Positions 43,934-51,841 of a DNA stretch of 64,000 nucleotides are shown here, piece by piece. The position numbers were made by a program, and so were the translations under genes. Within the stretch, counting starts at the first letter, position 1; the number at the start of each line of letters is the position of its first letter. Under the pieces are notes generated by a model. That model was not told the DNA's origin. It searched no databases and worked only from the letters and a program-made list of their open reading frames with translations. Origin of the DNA: Bacillota bacterium (GTDB lineage: Bacteria; Bacillota; Clostridia; Lachnospirales; Lachnospiraceae); contig JAEZGY010000040.1 in assembly GCA_023416695.1 (NCBI GenBank), positions 1 to 64,000 on the forward strand, in the 5' to 3' direction.

Positions 43934-45055
43934 TTATTTTAATGCCTCTAATGGGTCAATCCTATTTACTAGTTTTACTGATACGAGAGAGCCCAGTAAC
44001 GAGAATAATAGGGTGACACCACTAATGACAGTATAAAAGAAAATATTATTACTAAAGGGAACTCTAGCTGGTAATAAAATACCAGAAAGTAACGTAAGAC
44101 CAAGTCCTATGCCGATTCCTAACAGAGTAACAATTAAAGATTGCCAAACCACTGACAGCCCGATGGTCTTTGTAGATATTCCTTGCGCCTTCATTACACC
44201 AAAGATTGCTTTCTTCTGCATAGTAAAGATATACATAAAGATTCCTATTACAATAGTAGCAATCAGTACAAGGAAACCTACCATAAGGCTAAAGGTCAAT
44301 ACCTGAGCAGAATACCCTGGTATTTTCTGAATCAGTGCTTCTGATGTAATATATCTAAGTTCGTTATTAAGATTTCCTGGTGTCCCATCCACATCTAATC
44401 CACGAACAACAACTGCGCTTATTCTATTTGGCATATTCTGTGTTGGCGATGTAATGGCATCCACTCCCTCTTTAGGGATATAGTTCATCATTGGGGCAGA
44501 TGCTTGTATTAAATCCACATAGATTACCGGAGAAGTATTATATTTCGCATTCTCAGAAAACCCTGTTATAGTAAACCTTCTACCTGTCTGAGAGATTTCT
44601 ATAACATCTCCTATCTTAAGTCCCTGTTCCTCTTTCATGCTAATGCTAGCGATAGCATCCATAGCATTCTCTCCCTTTTTCCCCTCTACTATGGTAGGGG
44701 CAAGAAAAGAAGAATCCTCTACTCCGAAGAAGATTACGTCTGTTTTACCTGCTTCAGAGTGATCTCCGTTTATGTAAACGACACTTCTGGCAACATTAAG
44801 AGCCGCCTTCTCTGGTGCACTTATCTGCTCCATATAAGACTGATCATAGGTAGATACCACTAGATTTTCATTAGATGCATCCGTCAGAACATAGCCACTA
44901 GCCTCCCATTTGTCTAGGGCTGTCCTATTTGCGGATGCTAGTCCATAAGCTAATGCAAGCAAAAAGTAAACTAAATAAGAAATAAGAGCAATAACACTTA
45001 TAATTAAAGCATATCGCCCTTTGGAATATCGTATTTCCTTAATAGATAAATACAT
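43934..45055 (-). CDS. FtsX-like ABC permease (MacB type)
   Basis: The 373-residue protein has one N-terminal transmembrane helix, a large extracytoplasmic MacB_PCD-like domain (about 45-255) and three C-terminal helices with the FtsX layout (LMVGFLVLIATIVIGIFMYI, then VVWQSLIVTLLGIGIGLGL, then a last helix near 345). It pairs with the ATPase downstream. AGGAGG precedes the start. It is divergent from the GH120 gene with a roughly 120-base intergenic region. Confidence 0.88.
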   Translation of the reverse strand: MYLSIKEIRYSKGRYALIISVIALISYLVYFLLALAYGLASANRTALDKWEASGYVLTDASNENLVVSTYDQSYMEQISAPEKAALNVARSVVYINGDHSEAGKTDVIFFGVEDSSFLAPTIVEGKKGENAMDAIASISMKEEQGLKIGDVIEISQTGRRFTITGFSENAKYNTSPVIYVDLIQASAPMMNYIPKEGVDAITSPTQNMPNRISAVVVRGLDVDGTPGNLNNELRYITSEALIQKIPGYSAQVLTFSLMVGFLVLIATIVIGIFMYIFTMQKKAIFGVMKAQGISTKTIGLSVVWQSLIVTLLGIGIGLGLTLLSGILLPARVPFSNNIFFYTVISGVTLLFSLLGSLVSVKLVNRIDPLEALK

Positions 45056-45087
45056 AAAATACCTCCTAAATTATTTCTGCTATATAT

Positions 45088-45125
45088 ACGATTGTTATAG
45101 CACTATGGTAGAAAACGATTGTTTT
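45088..45125 (+). promoter_or_regulatory. Candidate LacI-type operator before GH120 gene
   Basis: ACGATTGTT occurs at 45088-45096 and 45115-45123. The second copy is embedded in AAAACGATTGTTTT (45112-45125), a palindrome with the central CG typical of LacI-family sites. A TATACT -10-like box follows. It may control the divergent GH120 gene; similar ACGAACAA repeats precede the GH3 gene. Confidence 0.4.
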
Positions 45126-45177
45126 AGAAAAGTTTTTCGACTAAACTAATAGTATACTAAAAAGGGAGGTTCTGTCA

Positions 45178-47118
45178 ATGAATTGTGAATTTCATGTTTC
45201 TATAACGGGATTAGATGAAGCAGATGGAAGTGCAGCCCATCCATTTCGTACTATTTCTAAGGCTGCACAGGTGGCTGAGACAGGTGACAAAGTAATTGTA
45301 CACGAAGGAGTTTACCGTGAATGGGTAAAGCCTGCCCACAGTGGATACAGCAACACAGATCGCATTATTTACGAGGCTAGCGAAGGAGAAAAAGTTGTAA
45401 TTAAAGGCTCTGCGCAGATTATCGGCTGGGAGAATATCGGCGATTCTGTTTGGAAGGTGACTCTTCCAAATACTATGTTTGGTGATTATAATCCTTACAA
45501 AGAACCACTATCTGGTGACTGGTTTATCTATCCAAAGGATTTTTTCGTTCATGCCGGAGATGTATATGTAAATGGTAAATCCTTTTTTGAGGCTAAGTCA
45601 CTAGAGGAAGTTAAGAATCCTGTAAAGCGTATCAGTTATCGTCCTGTTTGGAGAGAGATTGAAGAATATATTTTAGAACCAGAACGAACCATTTATCAGT
45701 GGTATGCAGAAGTAAATGAAGAAACTACCACTATCTATGCCAACTTTCATGAATATAATCCCAATAAAGAGCTAACAGAAATCAACGTTCGTAAGTGCTG
45801 TTTCTACCCTGATAAAATCGGAAGAAATTACATTACTGTTCGTGGCTTTGAAATGGCACAAGCAGCTTGTCCATGGACTCCACCAACTGCTGACCAACCA
45901 GGTCTAATTGGTACCCACTGGAGTAAAGGTTGGATTATTGAAAATAACATTATTCATGATGCTAAATGCAGTGGTATTAGTATAGGCAAAGAAAGCTCTA
46001 CTGGTCATAATCTCTGTACTAGAAGACATCGCAAACCTGGATATCAGTACCAGATGGAAGCTGTCTTTCGTGCACTGGAATTTGGTTGGAGCAAAGAAAA
46101 AATCGGCTCTCATATTATAAGAAATAATATCATCTACGACTGTGGTCAAAATGGTATTGTAGGACATATGGGGTGTGCCTTTAGTGAGATATATAACAAC
46201 CACATCTACAACATTGCTAAAAAACATGAATTCTTTGGATATGAAATTGCAGGTGTAAAACTTCATGCTGCCATAGATGTACAATTACACCATAATAGAA
46301 TTCATAATTGTACTCTAGGAACTTGGTTTGACTGGCAAGCTCAGGGTGTAAGGATTAGCAAGAACTTATATTATCACAATGACCATGACATGATGATGGA
46401 GGTTACCCATGGCCCATATTTAATGGATCATAATATCTTTGGCTCTGATTATAATTTTGACAACATTGCCCAAGGTGGTGCCTATATTAATAATCTTTGT
46501 CTAGGAAATATGCGGAATGAAACTGTACTGGACCGTTCTACTCCTTACCATTTTCCTCATAGTACCAAGCCTGCTGGTAGTACTGTAGTCTACGGAGGAG
46601 ATGACCGTTTCTTCCAGAACATCTTTGTAGGCGGAAGCATGGCTGCACTAGAGATGAATACCTGTGGAACTGCTGCCTACGATGGTTGTCCTACCTCTCT
46701 TACAGAATATATGGATACTGTTTCCTCCCTTGGAAATGGGGATTTAGAAATGTTTATTAAGGTTAAGCAACCAGCCTATATTAATAAAAATGCCTACTTA
46801 AACGGAGCCAGAGCCTTTAATCAGGAAGAAAGCAATTACATAAGTGATCTTAATCCGATGGCAAAGTTTGTTATTGAAGAAGACCAAGTATTTTTAGAGA
46901 TTAACATAGAAAAAGGCCTTTTAGACTACCCAGCAAAAATAATGGAAACAAAAGATTTAGAAATGACACGAATTACAGAAGCTCCTTTTGATAACCCAGA
47001 TGGTACATCCATAATATTTGATTCCGATTATTTGGGAGAGCTTAGAACAAATGAGACACTAGTAGGACCTTTTGCAAATTTAAAAGAAGGTTGGAATAAA
47101 ATAAAGGTTTGGGGATAA
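45178..47118 (+). CDS. GH120 beta-xylosidase (right-handed parallel beta-helix)
   Basis: The 646-residue protein has no signal peptide, so it is cytoplasmic. The start MNCEFHVSITGLDEADGSA, then TISKAAQVAETGDKVIVHEG, matches the GH120 family, whose type member is XylC of Thermoanaerobacterium saccharolyticum. The beta-helix repeats span most of the chain. Asp385 (FDWQAQG) and Glu408 (MMMEVTHG) are 23 residues apart, the same spacing as the reported catalytic pair of XylC. It would remove xylose from imported xylo-oligosaccharides. AGGGAGG precedes the ATG. It pairs logically with the GH3 enzyme nearby. Confidence 0.85.
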   Translation: MNCEFHVSITGLDEADGSAAHPFRTISKAAQVAETGDKVIVHEGVYREWVKPAHSGYSNTDRIIYEASEGEKVVIKGSAQIIGWENIGDSVWKVTLPNTMFGDYNPYKEPLSGDWFIYPKDFFVHAGDVYVNGKSFFEAKSLEEVKNPVKRISYRPVWREIEEYILEPERTIYQWYAEVNEETTTIYANFHEYNPNKELTEINVRKCCFYPDKIGRNYITVRGFEMAQAACPWTPPTADQPGLIGTHWSKGWIIENNIIHDAKCSGISIGKESSTGHNLCTRRHRKPGYQYQMEAVFRALEFGWSKEKIGSHIIRNNIIYDCGQNGIVGHMGCAFSEIYNNHIYNIAKKHEFFGYEIAGVKLHAAIDVQLHHNRIHNCTLGTWFDWQAQGVRISKNLYYHNDHDMMMEVTHGPYLMDHNIFGSDYNFDNIAQGGAYINNLCLGNMRNETVLDRSTPYHFPHSTKPAGSTVVYGGDDRFFQNIFVGGSMAALEMNTCGTAAYDGCPTSLTEYMDTVSSLGNGDLEMFIKVKQPAYINKNAYLNGARAFNQEESNYISDLNPMAKFVIEEDQVFLEINIEKGLLDYPAKIMETKDLEMTRITEAPFDNPDGTSIIFDSDYLGELRTNETLVGPFANLKEGWNKIKVWG

Positions 47119-47189
47119 TTATAAACATTCAACAAAGTCACATAATGAGACTTTATATCATATTATGGTAGTAAAGAATAATAAAAGGA

Positions 47190-47516
47190 TTGAAAAGATT
47201 GATTTTTGAACTATTTCAATATTTTCTGGTACTGATTGTCCCAGGGTTAATTGGTGCTTTGGCCTTTAGTATTGCAGCCCGTCTAAGAACTGAAATTGAT
47301 TGGACCACTGCCTTTATTATGGCCCTTTTAACCTTTACTACCATGATTACAGGGTTATATTGTCTTCATGGAGTGCATACGGCAGAGGAATTGGTCGCAG
47401 AATTAAACTGTATGAGCTTTACTAGAAACTATATCTTGCTAAGTACAGGAATCAGTATCTTCTACGGAGTGACTATAGGTCTAGTACGAAGATTGTTTTT
47501 TTGGATAAGACGGTAA
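47190..47516 (+). CDS. Small membrane protein, unknown
   Basis: The roughly 108-residue protein has three hydrophobic helices (FLVLIVPGLIGALAFSIA, AFIMALLTFTTMITGL, ILLSTGISIFYGVTIGLV) and a basic end (RRLFFWIRR). No ATG precedes it; the start is TTG, either 47190 or, better spaced from AAAGG, 47199. It lies about 70 bases after the GH120 gene on the same strand. I do not recognise the family. Confidence 0.6.
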   Translation: MKRLIFELFQYFLVLIVPGLIGALAFSIAARLRTEIDWTTAFIMALLTFTTMITGLYCLHGVHTAEELVAELNCMSFTRNYILLSTGISIFYGVTIGLVRRLFFWIRR

Positions 47517-47559
47517 GTCCACATAGAGAAAAGGGTGTAAAAACTCCCCAAAAGACTAG

Positions 47560-47599
47560 AAAAGCCATAGCAACATCAATTGATGTTGCTATGGCTTTT
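47560..47599. terminator. Perfect 40-base palindromic bidirectional terminator
   Basis: AAAAGCCATAGCAACATCAA (47560-47579) is followed directly by its exact reverse complement (47580-47599), giving a 20-bp stem in which at least the central bases must form the loop. T runs exist in both directions. It includes the stop codon and the last codons (KSHSNIN) of the CapD-like gene at 47576, so coding and terminating functions overlap. Confidence 0.85.
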
Positions 47600-49489
47600 C
47601 GTCAAATCTGTTTTTACAGTCCCTTGTTCTACTATGCAATTGACCTCTTTAGGGTCTTTATAACTAGGAACAAGTACCTTCAATGCATTTTTTATATCCG
47701 AAGGAGACTTACTTCTTAACGCTCTATCCAATAGATTTAACCCCTCCACAATCTCTTCTTTGGTGATATCCCGTTGTATTTCGATAAATATCTTATTATT
47801 AGCTGTAGCGATTAAATCACTAGACTTTGTCAATATTTCCTCAAATAGTTTTTCACCAGGCCTTAATCCTACTTCAATTATATCAATATCTTTGTAAGGA
47901 ACAAATCCAGAGAGCCGAATAAGATTTTCAGCTAGATTCAGTATTTTAACTGGATTTCCCATGTCTAAGACATAAATTTCTGATTTATTTGCCATAGCGC
48001 CTGCCTGCAAAACCAGCTGCACGGCTTCTGTAATTGTCATAAAATAGCGAACAATTCTTTTATCTGTAATAGTTACTGGTCCTCCTGCAGCGATTTGTCT
48101 TTGAAACAAAGGGATAACGGAACCATTGGAACCTAGTACATTTCCAAATCTTACTGCAACATATTCCGTTTTACTATTCTCCTTCATACTCTGTAACATC
48201 ATTTCACAGAATTTTTTAGATGCCCCCATTATATTCGTCGGATTCACTGCCTTATCAGTGGAAATAAGTATAAAACGTTCTACTTTATACTGGTTTGCTG
48301 CCATAACCAAATTGTAAGTTCCAAAAATATTATTTTTTACTGCCTCATCTGGACATACTTCCATTAATGGTACATGTTTATGTGCTGCAGCATGAAACAC
48401 AATCTGTGGTTTATATTTATGAAAGATATTGTATATCTTTTCTCTATCACGTATTGAAGCAATCTCTACATAGAGTCTTAGAACCTCATGATACCTAAGA
48501 CATAACTCTTGCTGTATTTCATAGGCGTTATTCTCATAATTATCAATTATAATTAGTTTTTCTGGTCTTGCTTTTGCAATCTGCCTGCATAGTTCTGAGC
48601 CTATGCTACCTCCGCCACCAGTCACTAAAACAACCTTATCATGTAAGAAATCCTCTATTTCTTTTGCTCCCAACTGAACGATTTCTCTTCCAAGAAGCTC
48701 CTCTACATTAATCTCACTAACTATACTCCATAGATCTTGACTACTTTTTACATTCATAAACGCCAAATAATCTGGAACTATTTTAACCGTGCATTTCATC
48801 TTTGCACATTCCTCAAAGATTTCTGTTTGTCTTTGTACTGACAAAGATGGTATGGCTATCACGATTTCTCGTATATTTTCTTTTGCTAGTAATTCTTTCA
48901 TACTGCTAATGGGCCCTCTAACTTTAATATTGTGTATTCGCTTTCCAATCTTTTCTTCACTATCATCAATGAAGCAAACTGGATAATAGCTACTATTTGG
49001 ATTACTTTGTAGTTCTTCTAATAACTTAACCCCTGCTTCTCCAGCACCTATTATGACAATAGGAACTCTTTTGACTCTCTTGACTTTTCTTTTATATAAC
49101 CTATACTGACGATAACTAAATCGCATAACAAGCATGCATAGTAAATATAGTGTATATACACTAATGGTATATATCCCTCCTATAGCCTTGCCTGGTACCA
49201 TCAACTCAATGAAAAGATACATGCTATATCCAGTTACCCCTCCTAACAGTAGCCTCAGATACTCCTTACTTTGTGCATATCTCCATAGACTAGCGTAAGT
49301 TTTATATATAAGTTGTGATGTTACACTACACAGGGCCATAATTGATAGATGAAGTAAATAGAGCCTAATAGATAGTCTCCCCATTCCTACATACTTACCC
49401 AAATGGTAATACACAGTCACATTTATGATAATAAGAAGTAATAAATCTATGCTTAGAACAATTATCTGTCGATATCGGCTGAGCTTCAA
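47576..49489 (-). CDS. CapD/FlaA1-type NDP-sugar 4,6-dehydratase or epimerase with membrane domain
   Basis: The protein has about 637 residues. Four transmembrane helices (about 5-120) are followed by a Rossmann-like domain (VPIVIIGAGEAGVKLL, about 145) and the SDR catalytic domain (about 290-580; GGGGSIGSELCRQI, Tyr-x-x-x-Lys motif replaced or displaced as in this family, AVNPTNIMGASKK). It modifies nucleotide sugars for capsule or glycan synthesis. The ATG at 49504 has no ribosome site; GGAGG falls just after it, eight bases before TTG 49489, which I take as the start. The stop lies inside a terminator palindrome. It is the last gene of the CpsCD/CpsB operon. Confidence 0.85.
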   Translation of the reverse strand: MKLSRYRQIIVLSIDLLLLIIINVTVYYHLGKYVGMGRLSIRLYLLHLSIMALCSVTSQLIYKTYASLWRYAQSKEYLRLLLGGVTGYSMYLFIELMVPGKAIGGIYTISVYTLYLLCMLVMRFSYRQYRLYKRKVKRVKRVPIVIIGAGEAGVKLLEELQSNPNSSYYPVCFIDDSEEKIGKRIHNIKVRGPISSMKELLAKENIREIVIAIPSLSVQRQTEIFEECAKMKCTVKIVPDYLAFMNVKSSQDLWSIVSEINVEELLGREIVQLGAKEIEDFLHDKVVLVTGGGGSIGSELCRQIAKARPEKLIIIDNYENNAYEIQQELCLRYHEVLRLYVEIASIRDREKIYNIFHKYKPQIVFHAAAHKHVPLMEVCPDEAVKNNIFGTYNLVMAANQYKVERFILISTDKAVNPTNIMGASKKFCEMMLQSMKENSKTEYVAVRFGNVLGSNGSVIPLFQRQIAAGGPVTITDKRIVRYFMTITEAVQLVLQAGAMANKSEIYVLDMGNPVKILNLAENLIRLSGFVPYKDIDIIEVGLRPGEKLFEEILTKSSDLIATANNKIFIEIQRDITKEEIVEGLNLLDRALRSKSPSDIKNALKVLVPSYKDPKEVNCIVEQGTVKTDLTKSHSNIN

Positions 49490-49600
49490 CTTTTTCGCCT
49501 CCATGCATTACACATGCAGATTTCATTGGTTTTTGTCTAACCATAGTTCATTATATTCTATTTAAGAATATGAGTTACATAATAGGTGCTTTTTCATACA

Positions 49601-50305
49601 TCATGTTATATTTATACCTTTCGGCACCTTGTGAGAATTTTGAACTAGTTGATAGCAATATAGTAAGCCGAACTTATTCTCTAGTACTTCAAAAGCCATA
49701 GATAACTTTGGTGGACGTGTTTTAGAGTCATGGCAATCACTTCCCAAAATATCAATCAACTCCTTTTTCATGAACCATATACACTTTCTTTTATACTCTT
49801 TTTGAAATAAAGAAGAGGAATTGATCTGAATAATACAGCCTAATTTCTTCAATTTTCTTACATTACCTATTGTACTAGCTGGATATCTTTCCACATGGGC
49901 AATAATTGGAATAATTTCAAAGTGTTGCATTAGCTTTTCTATCAAATCAAATACCTCCTTCCCCCACCTTTTTGAAAAGGGAAGTTCAAATAATAAATAA
50001 CAGGTATTCTCTATGCATAATGGCTTTAAAGTATCATAATATAGCAAACATGCATGTAAATATGTCTCGCTTGCAGCATATAATACTATTTTTCTCTCCT
50101 TTAATAAAGACATTGCACTATCTCGTCGTTCCACAAAATGCTCCATTTGCTCCTCTAAGGGATAAAAATGCGATGTACAAGCGGCTCCACTGACTCCCTG
50201 TATGAATAACTGCTCAATTAATCTTTTGGATTCTTCCAGATCCTTAGCCCCATCATCCATGTAGGGTAAGAGATGTGTATGCAAATCAATGATGTTCATT
50301 CTCAT
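49601..50305 (-). CDS. CpsB/YwqE-type tyrosine-protein phosphatase (PHP family)
   Basis: The 234-residue metal-dependent phosphatase shows the PHP metal motifs DLHTHLLPYMDDGAKD at the start, AHVERYPA in the middle and GSDCHDSKTRPPKL near the end. CpsB-type enzymes remove phosphate from the tyrosine tail of the kinase CpsD and so regulate polysaccharide production. Its start overlaps the end of the kinase gene by 20 bases, which supports co-translation. The family call is strong. Confidence 0.9.
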   Translation of the reverse strand: MRMNIIDLHTHLLPYMDDGAKDLEESKRLIEQLFIQGVSGAACTSHFYPLEEQMEHFVERRDSAMSLLKERKIVLYAASETYLHACLLYYDTLKPLCIENTCYLLFELPFSKRWGKEVFDLIEKLMQHFEIIPIIAHVERYPASTIGNVRKLKKLGCIIQINSSSLFQKEYKRKCIWFMKKELIDILGSDCHDSKTRPPKLSMAFEVLENKFGLLYCYQLVQNSHKVPKGINIT

Positions 50306-51689
50306 AATAATAATTTGATTTCTCCTTCATATCTAAGGCTATGGTACTACCATTAATTAAGAATCCTAGAATTTTTCCATCCACTAATTTGTACTTATTT
50401 AAGGCAGCCTCAATATTTGGATGAGTAGTACTGTTTTCCATGACTACAAATAAGACACCATCTACTAATTTAGATAAACTAAGCGCATCAGAAACTATAT
50501 TTACAGGAGGAGTATCAATCAGAATATAGTCATAATATCTCTCTAAGCTTTTTATTACCTCCTCCATTTGACTACTGGATAGTAATTCTGTCGGATTTGG
50601 AGGAATACGACCTATGGTAATAACATGTAACCCTTCGTATTTAGTTTCCTTTATTACATCGGTCTCTGTCTTTATTCCTGAAATTAAATCACTTATTCCA
50701 TTCTCATTTTGTAAACCAAGTACCTTATGCTGTCTGCCCTTTCTTAAATCACAGTCTATTATTAAAACCCTAGCTCCTGTTTGAGCAATGGTAATGGCAG
50801 TGTTGGTACAGGTTGTACTCTTTCCATCCCCGGGCATAGGGCTATTAACCAGTATCGTCTTACACCCTTCATTTCTCAAAGTATACCGAAGATTTGTTCT
50901 AAGTGCCTTATAGGCTTCCACTATCAGAAAATCAGTTTCTGTATTTATCGTTTGAATGTTAGAAAAACTTGCATTTCTTCTTTTTTTCCATGCTATTTTA
51001 CGAAAGATTCTTTTTTTATCTAGGATAAGCTTATCAAAACTTGGTACAGTACCTAAAATTGGATAGGCATACCTAACTGTTAGTTCTTCCTCACCCTTAA
51101 TCTTTACATCAAACATCTTTTTAAGTAGACACAAAAAAATTGCCAGTAAAAAACCAAACACACTACCAATCATAGTATTTACAAATACCTTTGGCCCAGA
51201 TGCACTTTGAGGATATACCACTGGGTCCACCACACTAATTTTAGTATTCTCCTTGATGCTGCTAATCAGTTTAGGAGCAATCTTTTGCATGGCACTGACC
51301 AAGGTAAAAGAATCAGAAGCACTTGTTGAGGCAACACTAACTTCAAAGATTTCCGTTGAATTGACTGTGGCTATGCTAGTCATTTGAGCTAGTTGCTTTG
51401 TAGTGTATTGTAATCCAGTTTGTTCAAGTACTTCCTTATAGAATTCTTGTGTTTGAAGGAAGCTTATATATGTGTTTACTATTTTTTGTGCATAGTTTAA
51501 ATCATTTAGACTTTCATTTGTTGTAGCATTATTGGAATTTACATAGAGCTTTACTGAAGCTGTATACACCGGTTTTAGGATATACTGGTTGTACATATAT
51601 AAAATACTTCCACCTAATACAGTTAAACTCAATATAAGATATAGTCTTTTATAGATTAATTGGAGTAATTCACTAATTGATAACTGCAT
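50286..51689 (-). CDS. Wzz-BY-kinase fusion (CpsC-CpsD in one chain)
   Basis: The protein has about 467 residues. A Wzz chain-length domain has transmembrane helices near residues 20 and 175. A cytoplasmic bacterial tyrosine kinase follows, with Walker A SPMPGDGKSTTCTN, Walker A' VLIIDCDLRKG and Walker B YDYILIDTPP. The tail YYYENEHH gives the Tyr cluster for autophosphorylation. In most Gram-positives CpsC and CpsD are separate; here they are fused as in proteobacterial Wzc. The start at 51689 has AGGAG 13 bases upstream, rather far; a TTG at 51716 is possible. The phosphatase and a sugar-modifying enzyme follow in the operon. Confidence 0.88.
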   Translation of the reverse strand: MQLSISELLQLIYKRLYLILSLTVLGGSILYMYNQYILKPVYTASVKLYVNSNNATTNESLNDLNYAQKIVNTYISFLQTQEFYKEVLEQTGLQYTTKQLAQMTSIATVNSTEIFEVSVASTSASDSFTLVSAMQKIAPKLISSIKENTKISVVDPVVYPQSASGPKVFVNTMIGSVFGFLLAIFLCLLKKMFDVKIKGEEELTVRYAYPILGTVPSFDKLILDKKRIFRKIAWKKRRNASFSNIQTINTETDFLIVEAYKALRTNLRYTLRNEGCKTILVNSPMPGDGKSTTCTNTAITIAQTGARVLIIDCDLRKGRQHKVLGLQNENGISDLISGIKTETDVIKETKYEGLHVITIGRIPPNPTELLSSSQMEEVIKSLERYYDYILIDTPPVNIVSDALSLSKLVDGVLFVVMENSTTHPNIEAALNKYKLVDGKILGFLINGSTIALDMKEKSNYYYENEHH

Positions 51690-51795
51690 ATAACGTAAGG
51701 CACTCCTACACAACAATTTCTTTAAGATATCATATGCAAAGTAGTAAGAACTGGTGAAATTATTAGATTCAAGACTATTACCTTCTAAAAAACAA

Positions 51796-51835
51796 AAAAA
51801 CCGCTGTTATATGCAATCGCATAACAGCGGTTTTT
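51796..51835 (-). terminator. Terminator after the chemoreceptor gene
   Basis: A perfect 15-base stem, AAAAACCGCTGTTAT (51796-51810) with ATAACAGCGGTTTTT (51821-51835), and a 10-base loop. It is six bases past the stop of the chemoreceptor gene. Confidence 0.9.
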
Positions 51836-51841
51836 AATTAC

